From Streptomyces sp. Tue 6430 (GTDB taxonomy: Bacteria > Actinomycetota > Actinomycetes > Streptomycetales > Streptomycetaceae): a DNA stretch of 64,000 nt. The position numbers were made by a program, and so were the translations under genes. Shown here piece after piece: positions 50,546-59,049 of this stretch (position 1 is its first letter; each line of letters starts with the position of its first letter). The notes under the pieces are model-generated. The model saw only the letters and a program-made list of their open reading frames with translations. It ran no database searches and was not told the DNA's origin. The stretch covers positions 4,588,001 through 4,652,000 of the forward strand of contig JAKGSH010000010.1 of the NCBI GenBank assembly GCA_021568835.1, read 5' to 3'.

Positions 50546-50739
50546 GTCCTCCCCGTGCGCGTGCGCCCCGGATCCGGCGGATCCGGCGGATCCTGCCGAC
50601 GGCCGACGCGTCAGGCCTTTGACCTGAGCCTTTTCCGCCGCTCTCCGTCCGCTCCGGTAAAGGTTCCTCATCCCGGGGCGGTCTTGTGGGATGGGCCCTG
50701 CGCGGTTCGACGGACGGCCGCGCGGACGGAGGGACTGCC

Positions 50740-50910
50740 ATGGATGTCACTGCCTGGGCGTTGGTGCCCGTGGCCGGCATGCTGGTCACGGCCGCCACGG
50801 CCGTATCGATCGTGATGGTCGCGCTGAAGGGGACTGCCTCACGCGACCGCGCCACGGTCCTCAAGGCCGTTGCCGAGGTGATCCGCGCGGTACGCGGACG
50901 CCGTCCGTGA
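50740..50910 (+). CDS. Small single-helix membrane protein, divergent to the NACHT gene
   Basis: A 56-residue protein from ATG 50740, preceded by GGAGGG. One membrane helix (WALVPVAGMLVTAATAVSIV) is followed by a positively charged amphipathic helix (RDRATVLKAVAEVIRAVRG). No family is recognised. It is divergent to the NACHT gene with 194 bases between the starts, so the two may share control. A pore-forming or sensing partner role is speculative. Confidence 0.65.
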   Translation: MDVTAWALVPVAGMLVTAATAVSIVMVALKGTASRDRATVLKAVAEVIRAVRGRRP

Positions 50911-50927
50911 GGGGCCGCCATCGACGC

Positions 50928-51353
50928 TCACCGGGCCTGCGCGCCGGACACGGTGGCGCCGGGGGACAGCCGTGCGGCCAGATCGGTCCGGGCGGGTTCG
51001 GCGAGTACGTCCCACAGCAGGGGGGTGTCGACGTACCCCGGCGACGCCTGGAGGATCCGCAGGCGCGAGGCGGTCGTCTCCGCCCCCTCACGCCGGTTCG
51101 AGGCGATCTCCCCGCCCTTGCCGTGGCCGATGGCCGTGCCGGCCGTGTCGGCTGCGGCGGCCGTGTCGGCTGAGTTCCAGGACCTCACCACGTCCAGGCC
51201 CTCCTCGGTCTCCCGCCGGAGGGCAGGGTCACGCAGGCAGCGGTCACGAAGCAGGTGCGCCGGGCGCGGACGGTCTCCCGCCCGGCCCGGCGGATCGTCG
51301 GGCACCATCCCCTGCCCGGCCAACTCGTCCACACCCACCGGCAGTCGCCCCAT
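50928..51353 (-). pseudogene. Relic of a Tn3-family transposase (C-terminal part)
   Basis: The minus-strand reading contains, in order, LRDPALRRETEEGLDVVRSWN, then GHGKGGEIASNRRE, then LRILQASPGYVDTPLLWDVLAEP. These correspond to the conserved end of Tn3-family transposases (WN--N--I-YGKGGEI--NRRE, LRILQ--LVYVNTL--QDVL). The segment between SWN and GKGG is altered (AADTAAAADTAGT), the ending is scrambled, and no catalytic N-terminal part is present, so this is a decayed fragment. It lies immediately upstream of the NACHT/small membrane protein pair. Confidence 0.7.
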
Positions 51354-51507
51354 GAACACGCATATTGCCGGACGGCACGGACCAGTGCCGCCGAAAGGCA
51401 TGAATGATCAACGGTGTCCCCGCCCCGCCCCGGTCCTGATCCAGGCCCCGCGTGCACCGCATCTTCTGCGTGTCCCGCGTGCCCGCGTGCCCGCGTGTCC
51501 CGTCGTC

Positions 51508-52155
51508 TCAGGAGTCGAGCCAGTGCCGGCGGCCGATGCTGATGAGACGCATCTGACGGGTCGCGAGCCGGACGACGCGGTCCAGGTCCCCGTCCGGGGC
51601 CCTGCCGGACTCTTGGGCCTCCCGCGCCTCCAGGAAGAGCGAGCCGGTGACGATCATCTGGTCGACGTAGAGGTGCGAGAGCATCAGCAGATCGTCCTCG
51701 CTCCACCCCTCGGCCGCGGGGTCCTTGGCCAGCTCCGCGCACACCTCCTCGGCGAAGCGGCCGAGTTGCTCCCGGATCGCCTCCCGGACCGGCTGGACAC
51801 CGCCGTGCCGCTCCCGGGCGATGAACCGGACGTGCGCGGGGTAGGCGTGGACGTGACGAGCGATCAGTTCGACGGCCCGTGCGATGCGTTCGTCACTGGA
51901 GTCGGCCGCGGTCACCGTGGTCCCGATCATGGCGTGCAGACTGCCCAGCGCCTCCTCGACCAGGGCCACACCCAGGTCCGCGATGGAGCGGAAGTGCCGG
52001 TAGAAGGCGGTCGGGGCGACGCCGACGGCGCGGGTGACCTCGCGCAGGCCGAGGCTGCTCAGGCTCTGGTTTTCCAGCAGCCCCAGCGCGGCGTCCAGGA
52101 GTGCCTGCCGGGTCTTCTGCTTCTGGGCCTGCCGGATGCCGAGGGTGTGACTCAT
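51508..52155 (-). CDS. TetR-family transcriptional regulator
   Basis: The 215-residue protein has an N-terminal TetR helix-turn-helix (TRQALLDAALGLLE, LREVTRAVGVAPTAFYRHF) and a long ligand-binding domain with FIARERHGGVQPVREAI, as in FabR-like TetR regulators. ATG 52155. It is divergent to two small membrane-protein genes, and the space between contains three copies of ACAACTGT, its likely operators. The ligand is unknown; FabR-like proteins often sense fatty acyl groups. Confidence 0.88.
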   Translation of the reverse strand: MSHTLGIRQAQKQKTRQALLDAALGLLENQSLSSLGLREVTRAVGVAPTAFYRHFRSIADLGVALVEEALGSLHAMIGTTVTAADSSDERIARAVELIARHVHAYPAHVRFIARERHGGVQPVREAIREQLGRFAEEVCAELAKDPAAEGWSEDDLLMLSHLYVDQMIVTGSLFLEAREAQESGRAPDGDLDRVVRLATRQMRLISIGRRHWLDS

Positions 52156-52165
52156 GTCATCCAGT

Positions 52166-52247
52166 TAACAACTGTTCTCTGTAATTGCCAAGCACGGGAC
52201 GCGCTAGGCTGGGTAGTCAGTGAACAACTGTAACCACAACTGTTCAC
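52166..52247. promoter_or_regulatory. Three TetR operator-like sites
   Basis: ACAACTGT occurs at 52168-52175, 52224-52231 and 52236-52243. The first lies in TTAACAACTGTTC, with AACA/TGTT symmetry; the second and third sit between the arms GTGAACA (52220-52226) and TGTTCAC (52241-52247). The first is 11 bases from the regulator start and the others are about 55 bases from the membrane-protein gene. Confidence 0.6.
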
Positions 52248-52300
52248 CGGAACGTGACCAGAGACGGACACGACAACCGTCCCGGAGGGGGATCCATCCC

Positions 52301-52465
52301 ATGCTGTTCCTCGTCGCCGCACTTCTGCTGCTCGGCGTCGTCATGGGCACCGTGGCCCACGCGCCGCTCGGCTTCAGCCTCGCCGCCGCCGCCGTGATCG
52401 CCGCCTGGCTCGGCATCTTCGCGCTGCGCGAGCGCCACGGCCGCCGCCACACCACGACCCGCTGA
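52301..52465 (+). CDS. Small two-helix membrane protein
   Basis: A 54-residue protein from ATG 52301, behind GGAGGGGG. It has two hydrophobic helices (MLFLVAALLLLGVVMGTVAH and FSLAAAAVIAAWLGIFAL) and a basic tail. No family is recognised. It is the first gene opposite the TetR regulator and probably its target. Confidence 0.75.
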   Translation: MLFLVAALLLLGVVMGTVAHAPLGFSLAAAAVIAAWLGIFALRERHGRRHTTTR

Positions 52466-52482
52466 CGGAAGGAACGACCGAC

Positions 52483-52749
52483 ATGCAGCTCACCGCACCG
52501 GCCACGCACCGCACGGGCGTCCGGGACACCGACGGCATGGCCGTCGCGTCCTTCATCCTGGGCCTCGTCGGCCTCCTGGTCCTCAACGTCTTCCTCGGCC
52601 CGATCGCCATCGTCCTGGCCTCCGTAGCCCTGTGGCGGGGCACGGAGCGCCGGGGCCGCGCCGCCCTGGGCCTCACGCTGGGCGTGGCCGACCTCCTGGT
52701 CCTGGCGTTCTTCATGCAGACCGACAGCACCCTCTCCTGGAGCTTCTAG
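52483..52749 (+). CDS. DUF4190-like small membrane protein
   Basis: The 88-residue protein starts MQLTAPATHRTGVRDTDGMA, behind GGAAGG. It has two membrane helices separated by LWRGTERRGRAALG, the pattern of DUF4190 proteins (AVASFILGLVG, then LGLTLGVADLL). It is co-transcribed with the preceding gene, 17 bases away, under the TetR regulator. Function unknown. Confidence 0.8.
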   Translation: MQLTAPATHRTGVRDTDGMAVASFILGLVGLLVLNVFLGPIAIVLASVALWRGTERRGRAALGLTLGVADLLVLAFFMQTDSTLSWSF

Positions 52750-52773
52750 ACCCGGGCGTTCGAGGTTCGCGTG

Positions 52774-52827
52774 CTGTGGCTGTGGCTGTGGCTGTGGCTG
52801 TGGCTGTGGCTGTGGCTGTGGCTGTGG
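52774..52827 (+). repeat. CTGTGG hexanucleotide microsatellite, nine copies
   Basis: Nine uninterrupted CTGTGG units follow the DUF4190-like gene, with degenerate CCGTGG units after them. As it lies outside genes, length variation would be tolerated. Confidence 0.9.
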
Positions 52828-52969
52828 CCGTAGCCGTGGCCGTGGTCGTCGTCCAGGCAGGGGCCCGGCCGCGGGATCGGCGGTGCCCCGGGTGCGCCGG
52901 CCGCCGGTGACCGCCCGGCGGGCGGCGGCAACCTCCGGCGGGCGGGCTTCCCCGTACGGCCGTCCACGA

Positions 52970-53015
52970 CCGGAACCACCGCACGTGCCGGCATCGGCGC
53001 GTGCGGTGGTTCCGG
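52970..53015. terminator. Bidirectional hairpin terminator
   Basis: CCGGAACCACCGCACG at 52970-52985 and its exact complement at 53000-53015 form a 16-base stem with a 14-base loop between convergent genes. Confidence 0.8.
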
Positions 53016-53072
53016 CGTGGGAGGGGCGCGCCGGTGCGGGGCCGGAAGGCCGTGCCGTCGGCGCCGGACCCC

Positions 53073-54869
53073 CTACGGCCAGGTGTACCCGTCCGTGTGC
53101 TGCTTCCGGGGCTCGGCCGGCTGGCGGTAGGGGTGGGCGTCGAACTGTGCGCTGTGCAGGGCGAAGGACCGGTTCAGCTTGGGCATCCAGTACGCGTCGT
53201 CGTGGTGCCCGTCGCCGTTCTGGGTGTCGTAGGCGATCCCCTTCGCGGACAGGGCCTGGGCCATGTCCCTGGCCGCCTGGCCGAAGCGGTACTCGTCCTG
53301 GTCCCCGCCGTCGAAGTAGTAGGTGTGCTCCTTCAACTGGGCGGACGTCATGGAGTTGACCAGCCTGATCGGCTGCTGCCCGGCACTGGCCGCGCGCTCC
53401 TCGGCCGTGCCGATCAGGGGCGGGAAGCTGAGCGCGCCCATGTGGCTGGCGATCGAGCTGAACAGGTCGGGCCGTGTCAGGCCCAGGGTGAACGCGCCGT
53501 GACCGCCCATCGAGACCCCGCTGAGGCCGCGGTGATCGCGATCGGGAACGGTGCGGTAGGCCTGGTCGACCAGGGGTGTCAGCTCCTGCGCGACCATGGT
53601 GCGGTACTTGCCCTCGGAGGAGTCGGTCCACCATCCGCTGGCCCCGTCGGGGAAGACGACCACCGACTCGCGCATGCCCTTCTCGGCGAACAGCCGGTCG
53701 AGGACCTTGCCCATGTCCCGGGCCTCCCACTCGATGTTGCTGCCGTTGAAGCCGTGCAGCATGAACACCGTCGGGAAGCGGCGGGCCGTGGTCCGGGTGT
53801 AGGAGGGCGGGAGGTAGACGCTGAAGCTCACCTGCCGGCCCATGGCCGCGGAGTGGTAGCTGTTCCGGAAGAACCTCGCGTGGTCGCCCAGCTCCTTGGG
53901 ACGGCGCGGGTCGATGTACAGGAACTCCCGGGTGGGCGGGGTCAGTACGGTTCCGTCGGCCGCCACCCAGCTGCGGATCGTGTCGACGACCAGACGGCCC
54001 TGGCCGTCCACGACGACCTCGGCCTGCTGGTCCCGCAGCGTCACCGGACCGGCGCCGCGCAGCATCGCGCGCACCTCGTCGAGGCGCTGCTGCCGGGTGT
54101 CGCCCTGGTGGAAGAAGCCGTCGTCCAGGGTCGCGGCGTAACGGGACAGCCGACCGCCTTCCACCGCCCGGTGCTGGGCGTCCAGCACGGCGCAGGCGTG
54201 CTTCATCTGCGCCGCGTTCGCCGGGGTGGTGGTGAGCCCGGCCAGTTCACGCAGCCGTGACTTGGAGTACAGGCCGACCGGACCCTGGTAGAAACCGCCG
54301 CCGCCGGTGCCGTCGTAGACCCGCACGGCGATCACGTTCGTGCCGCCCCAGTGCAGCAGCCCGTCCGGCGGGTAGTACGTGCGGGGCACCTCCCAGGCGG
54401 AGTCGAAGGCCGGCGGGAAGGCGCCGGTGCTGCCTATCTCCTCGCCGTTCAGGAAGGTCTGGTCGGCGTCGTCGACGCGTCCGAGCGAGGCCACCACCGA
54501 GGCGTCGGTCACGCCCTCGGGCCGCTCGGGAAGGGTGAAGGTCTTCCGGTACCAGGCGAACCCGTCGTACGACGCCAGGTCCGTCTGTCCCCAGTTGTCG
54601 GGAACGGACCAGCCGTCCCAGGAACTGTCGGGGAGAGCCGGATCCGACCACGAGGGATCGTCTCCCGTGCGGAAGCGCCAGCCGCCGCCGGTCAGGTCGA
54701 ACCCGAAGTCGGGGGAGGCCGGGGCGGCGCACGACGTCCCGGTCGCGCCGGTCCGGGCCATGGCGGGGGAACCCGTGACCGCCGGTGCGCCGGCCAGGGC
54801 CGCCACCAGGGTCACCACACCAAGACCACGGAAACCGCGCGAGCCGCGCGCCGAGAGGTTTCGGGGCAA
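53073..54869 (-). CDS. Secreted esterase with N-terminal beta-sandwich and antigen 85/FrmB-like hydrolase domain
   Basis: About 598 residues from TTG 54869, behind GGAG; an ATG at 55010 is in frame but would add a poor leader. The signal peptide is RGFRGLGVVTLVAALAGAPA. A galactose-binding-like domain follows (WSVPDNWGQTD, WYRKTFTLPE, FLNGEEIGSTGAFPP), then a middle region, then an esterase domain with FPTVFMLHGFNGS, nucleophile Ser453 in SGVSMGGHGAF, and GDGHHDDAYW supplying the His. It acts outside the cell on an unknown ester, possibly of a polysaccharide. Confidence 0.85.
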   Translation of the reverse strand: MPRNLSARGSRGFRGLGVVTLVAALAGAPAVTGSPAMARTGATGTSCAAPASPDFGFDLTGGGWRFRTGDDPSWSDPALPDSSWDGWSVPDNWGQTDLASYDGFAWYRKTFTLPERPEGVTDASVVASLGRVDDADQTFLNGEEIGSTGAFPPAFDSAWEVPRTYYPPDGLLHWGGTNVIAVRVYDGTGGGGFYQGPVGLYSKSRLRELAGLTTTPANAAQMKHACAVLDAQHRAVEGGRLSRYAATLDDGFFHQGDTRQQRLDEVRAMLRGAGPVTLRDQQAEVVVDGQGRLVVDTIRSWVAADGTVLTPPTREFLYIDPRRPKELGDHARFFRNSYHSAAMGRQVSFSVYLPPSYTRTTARRFPTVFMLHGFNGSNIEWEARDMGKVLDRLFAEKGMRESVVVFPDGASGWWTDSSEGKYRTMVAQELTPLVDQAYRTVPDRDHRGLSGVSMGGHGAFTLGLTRPDLFSSIASHMGALSFPPLIGTAEERAASAGQQPIRLVNSMTSAQLKEHTYYFDGGDQDEYRFGQAARDMAQALSAKGIAYDTQNGDGHHDDAYWMPKLNRSFALHSAQFDAHPYRQPAEPRKQHTDGYTWP

Positions 54870-55398
54870 CGAGGTGCTCCGTTCTGCGGAGTTGCCGATC
54901 CTGAGCCCACTGTTCTGCGACTCCCGGTGATTCTCGACAGAACCGACCGACTTCGAACAGAAAGCATCAAGAACTGATGAGGATGCAACATGGCAGTCTG
55001 TGTGGATCATGTCAATGGTTTCGGCACGGTCGGGGGCGGCAGCCCGCAGGCCAGGTCTTCGCAGCTCAGGTCCTCGCAGGCCGGGTCTCCGAGCGCCAGG
55101 CCTCCGCGCGTCAGGCCCGTCGTGCCGCACGGGGCCACAGACCGTCGTGCCGTACGGGGGCCGCAGGCCGCCGGGCCGCACGCGGACCCACGGCCCGTTG
55201 TGCCGTATGTGGACCCGCAGGCTGCCGGGTCGCGCGGGGACCCACGGCCCGCCGGGTCGGCCGATCCGACGGTTGCCTGCCGCGCACACCCGCAGTAGGC
55301 AGCCGCGTACACCTGCGGCAGGCAGCCGCGCACCCTCGCGGCAGGCGGCCGTGACCAGCCGAGGCTCCGCACACCGGGCCCCGTAGAATCGGCTCACC
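54870..55398. other. Intergenic region with degenerate repeats, no supported gene
   Basis: Between the esterase and cysteine desulfurase genes. Open frames on both strands give Gly/Pro/Arg-rich products without ribosome sites. CGTGCCGTACGGGG-like and GGCAGCCGCGTAC-like units recur between about 55110 and 55350. The left part should hold the esterase promoter. Confidence 0.5.
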
Positions 55399-56568
55399 AT
55401 GGCATACCTCGACCACGCGGCAACCACGCCCATGCTTCCGGAGGCGGCAGAGGCACTCGTCGCCCAGCTGGGCGTCACCGGCAACGCCTCCTCCCTGCAC
55501 GCGGCCGGCCGCCGGGCCCGCCGTACGGTCGAGGAAGCCCGCGAGACCCTCGCCGAAGCCCTCGGCGCCCGCCCCAGCGAGGTCGTCCTCACCTCCGGCG
55601 GCACCGAGGCCGACAACCTTGCGGTCAAGGGCCTGTACTGGTCCCGCCGCGACGCCGACCCCGCCCGCACCCGCGTCCTCGCCAGCCCCGTCGAGCACCA
55701 CGCCGTCCTGGACGCCGTGCACTGGCTGGGCGAGCACGAGGGGGCGACGGTCGAGTACCTCCCCGTCGACGCCCACGGCAGGGTCCACCCCGAAGCGCTG
55801 CGCGAGGCCCTCGCCCGCAACCCCGACGACGTGGCCCTGGCCACGGTCATGTGGGCGAACAACGAGATCGGCACGGTGATGCCGGTCCGTGAACTCGCCC
55901 GGGTCGCCGCCGAGTTCGGCGTCCCCCTGCACGCCGACGCCGTCCAGGCCTTCGGTCAGGTCCCCGTCGACTTCGCCGCCTCCGGCCTCGCCGCGATGAC
56001 CGTCTCCGGCCACAAGATCGGCGGCCCCTACGGCATCGGCGCCCTCCTCCTGGGCCGCGAGCACACCCCCGTGCCCGTCCTGCACGGCGGCGGCCAGGAA
56101 CGGCAGGTCCGCTCCGGCACCCTCGACGTCCCCGCGATCGCCTCCTTCGCGGTCGCCGGCCGCCTCGCGGCCGAGCGGCGCGAGTGGTTCGCCCGCGAGA
56201 TCGGCGCCCTGCGCGACGCCCTGGTCACCGCCGTCCGTGAGGCCGTCCCCGACGCGATCCTCGGTGGCGACCCGGCGCCGGAGGGCCGCCTCCCGGCCAA
56301 CGCCCACTTCACCTTCCCGGGCTGCGAGGGCGACTCCCTGCTGCTGCTCCTGGACGCCCAGGGCATCGAGTGCTCCACCGGCTCCGCCTGCACCGCCGGC
56401 GTCGCCCAGCCCAGCCACGTGCTGCTGGCCACCGGCACCGACCCGGACCTGGCCCGCGGCACCCTGCGCTTCTCCCTCGGCCACACCTCCACCGAGGCCG
56501 ACGTCGAGACGGTCGCCAAGGCCATCGGACACGCCGTGGAACGGGCCCGCGCGGCGGGACTCACCTGA
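55399..56568 (+). CDS. Cysteine desulfurase (NifS/IscS-like)
   Basis: A 389-residue PLP enzyme that takes sulfur from cysteine as an enzyme persulfide. The N-terminus is MAYLDHAATTPM, followed by GGTEADNLAVKG and HHAVLD, the PLP lysine at 206 in SGHKIGGPYG, and the active cysteine at 331 in STGSACTAG on a mobile loop. The gene MnmA needs as sulfur source is often a neighbour, and here mnmA lies about 1 kb downstream on the same strand. Confidence 0.95.
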   Translation: MAYLDHAATTPMLPEAAEALVAQLGVTGNASSLHAAGRRARRTVEEARETLAEALGARPSEVVLTSGGTEADNLAVKGLYWSRRDADPARTRVLASPVEHHAVLDAVHWLGEHEGATVEYLPVDAHGRVHPEALREALARNPDDVALATVMWANNEIGTVMPVRELARVAAEFGVPLHADAVQAFGQVPVDFAASGLAAMTVSGHKIGGPYGIGALLLGREHTPVPVLHGGGQERQVRSGTLDVPAIASFAVAGRLAAERREWFAREIGALRDALVTAVREAVPDAILGGDPAPEGRLPANAHFTFPGCEGDSLLLLLDAQGIECSTGSACTAGVAQPSHVLLATGTDPDLARGTLRFSLGHTSTEADVETVAKAIGHAVERARAAGLT

Positions 56569-56772
56569 GCGACGGCCCTCTCCGGACCGGAGCCACCCTC
56601 GACCGGGAGCCGGTCCCGACCGGCCCCCCTACTGGGAGCCGGTCCTGCTCGGGAGCCGGTCCCGGTCGGCGGGCGCACCGGCCGGGCAGCCGCACCGCCG
56701 GTGAGCCGCCTCCGTCCGTGAGCCGCACCCCGTCCGTAAGCCGCCCCGCCCGTGAGTCACGCTCGATCGGGG

Positions 56773-57536
56773 TCACGCCGTGGCCGCGTGGGCCTCCCGC
56801 ACCAGCCGCAGGTAGCGGTCCCAGTCCCAGTGCTCACCGGGGTCGGTGTGGTCCGTCCCCGGCACCTCCACGTGTCCGATGATGTGCTCGCGGTCGACGG
56901 GTATGCCGTACCGCCGGCAGATCCCGGCCGCCAGCCGCGCGGAGGCGGCGTACATCGCGTCGGTGAAGTCCTGCGGGCGGTCCACGAAGCCCTCGTGCTC
57001 TATGCCGACACTGCGCTCGTTGTACGCGCGGTTGCCCGCGTGGAACGCCACGTCCAGCTCGCGGATCATCTGCGTGACGCGGCCGTCCTTGCCGACGATG
57101 TAGTGGGCCGCCGCCCGGTGGGCCGGGTCCTGGAAGACCTGCACCGCGCTCGCCAGACTGCCCTGGGTGACGTGGACGACGATCATGTCCACGTCGTAGT
57201 CGTCAGGGCGGTCCGCCCAGCGGAAGTTGCCCGTCGAGGCCGCCAGCCACCGCGCGCCGCGGAAGTCGACCGCGCCCCGCACCCGCGCCTTCTCCACCCC
57301 CGGCATGCGCCACCACAGCCTGGCCAGCTCGTCCCGCGCCAGCACGGCCGTGCCCACCGCGGCGGCCGCCCCGCCGACCAGCAGCGCACGCCGCCCGATC
57401 CGCCGGTCCGCGTCCTTCTTCCGCGCCCCCGACCCCACCTCGGCACCCGCCTCCGCGCCCGAGCCTGTCCCGGGCCTGTCTCCGAACCCGACTCCGCACC
57501 CATCTCCGCCCCGCCTTCCTCGCCCTCGAGATCCAC
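56773..57536 (-). CDS. N-acetylmuramoyl-L-alanine amidase (Amidase_2; one suspected frameshift)
   Basis: About 255 residues. A twin-arginine-like leader (DRRIGRRALLVGGAAAAVGTAV) follows a Gly/Glu-rich N-terminus. The amidase domain has IVVHVTQGSLASAVQVF, SAHYIVGKDG-like AAHYIVGKDGRVTQMI, and AFHAGNRAYNERSVGIEHEG, with a third zinc ligand near HTDPG. It cleaves the sugar-peptide amide of peptidoglycan, probably outside the cell. GTG 57536 is a tentative start and needs one G near 57478. It sits between the desulfurase and mnmA genes but on the other strand. Confidence 0.8.
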
Positions 57537-57586
57537 AACGGATACTCGCGGCCCCGGTTCCCGGCGCCCCGTACCCTGGAGGGGTT

Positions 57587-58707
57587 ATGACTGAGACCTC
57601 GCCGCGCCCCTCCGCGTCCTCGCCGCCATGTCCGGCGGAGTGGACTCCGCCGTCGCCGCCGCCCGCGCCGCGGAAGCCGGCCACGACGTCACCGGTGTCC
57701 ACCTCGCGCTCTCCGCGAACCCGCAGTCCTTCCGCACCGGCGCGCGGGCTGTTGCACGATCGAGGACTCCCGCGACGCCCGCCGCGCCGCCGACGTCATC
57801 GGCATCCCGTTCTACGTCTGGGACCTCGCCGACCGCTTCCGCGAGGACGTCGTCGAGGACTTCGTCGCCGAGTACGAGGCCGGCCGCACCCCCAACCCCT
57901 GCCTGCGCTGCAACGAGAAGATCAAGTTCGCGGCGCTCCTGGACAAGGCCCTGGCCCTCGGCTTCGACGCCGTCTGCACCGGCCACTACGCCCAGGTGAT
58001 CGTCCGCGAGGACGGCAGCCGCGAACTGCACCGCGCCTCCGACATGGCCAAGGACCAGTCGTACGTCCTCGGCGTCCTGGACGAGAAGCAGCTCGCCCAC
58101 GCCCTGTTCCCCTCGGCGACACCGTCACGACGAAGGACGAGATCCGCGCGGAGGCCGAGCGCCGCGGACTCGCGGTCGCCAAGAAGCCCGACTCGCACGA
58201 CATCTGCTTCATCGCCGACGGCGACACCCAGGGCTTCCTCGCCAAGCGCCTCGGCAAGGCGGAGGGCGACATCGTCGACGAGTCCGGCGCCAGGATCGGC
58301 ACCCACGAGGGCGCGTACGGCTTCACCATCGGCCAGCGCAAGGGCCTGCGCATCGGCACCCCGGCCCCCGACGGCAAGCCGCGCTACGTCCTCGACATCT
58401 CCCCGTGAACAACACGGTCACGGTAGGCCCCGCGGCCGCCCTCGACGTCACCGCCCTCACCGCGATCAAGCCCCGCTGGTGCGGCACCGCCCCCACCGCC
58501 CCCGGCACCTACACGGCTCAACTCCGCGCCCACGGCGGCGAGACCGAGGTGTCGGCCGAACTGGTCGACGGCTCCCTCGACGTCACGTTCGCGGAGCCCG
58601 TCCGCGGCGTCGCCCCCGGCCAGGCGATCGTCCTGTACGACGGCACGCGCGTGGTGGGCTCGGCGACGATCGCGTCCACGGTGCGGGCGAGGGCGGGCGT
58701 GGCCTGA
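57587..58707 (+). CDS. mnmA: tRNA-specific 2-thiouridylase MnmA (four suspected frameshifts)
   Basis: About 374 residues from ATG 57587, six bases after GGAGGG. It thiolates U34 of Glu, Gln and Lys tRNAs. Landmarks are the PP-loop SGGVDSAV, the catalytic cysteine in CCTIEDSRDAR, PNPCLRCNEKIKF, CTGHYAQ, KDQSYVLGVL, SHDICFIADGD and GFTIGQRKGL. Single bases are missing near 57605, 57748, 58117 and 58405, each restoring the known order. It works with the cysteine desulfurase encoded upstream. Confidence 0.93.
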
Positions 58708-58849
58708 GCACCCCGCAGCCGCACGTCCGGGGCTGTGCGACAGCGCGCCGGATCTGCTGCCCCAGGGGACGGTCCGCGCTGACGAAACGCTGAGAGCGGT
58801 CCCGTTCCCCAGCGGAACCCGAACCGGGGCCACTGCGCCGAGGCCCGGT

Positions 58850-59037
58850 TCAGCCTCCGAGTCCCGCCTTCACACCCTGCACCAGCGCCCCCAGCACAGC
58901 CCGGTCCGTGTTCAGCACACGGGCCGGGCTCTCGCTCTCCCGGAGGGCTATGCCCTCCGGGTCCGGCGCGGCTATCTCGACGCAGTTGTTGCCCCCTCCC
59001 CGGAGAAGGACGACTTCAACCAGCGCAACTCCGACAA
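58850..59037 (-). CDS. DUF397 small protein, second copy (one suspected frameshift)
   Basis: About 62 residues from TTG 59037, preceded by GAGGAG. LSELRWLKSSFSGEGG is followed, after one missing G in the G run near 59000, by NNCVEIAAPDPEGIALRES and VLGALVQGVKAGLGG. Family as for 156-349. It follows the XRE/DUF5753 gene by 12 bases and is too short for automatic callers. Confidence 0.75.
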
Positions 59038-59049
59038 GGCCTGCTCCTC

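Larger units (their letters stand above)
52750..53072. other. Convergent intergenic region with hexanucleotide repeat and terminator
   Basis: No gene is supported. It holds a CTGTGG repeat (52774-52827) and a perfect 16-base hairpin (52970-53015). Confidence 0.6.

Noticed and set aside
45755..50671. The NACHT protein read as 1638 residues to 45755
   Set aside because: After about 47075 the sequence loses the HEAT pattern; another frame continues it to a stop at 46680. The extra part is antisense to the thioesterase gene.
55007..55372. Open frames on both strands between esterase and desulfurase genes
   Set aside because: Products are repetitive Gly/Pro/Arg/Cys with no ribosome site; they arise from G/C repeats.
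53073..55874. The secreted esterase read as 933 residues
   Set aside because: Residues before the signal peptide are low-complexity and antisense to the cysteine desulfurase; TTG 54869 with a GGAG site fits better.
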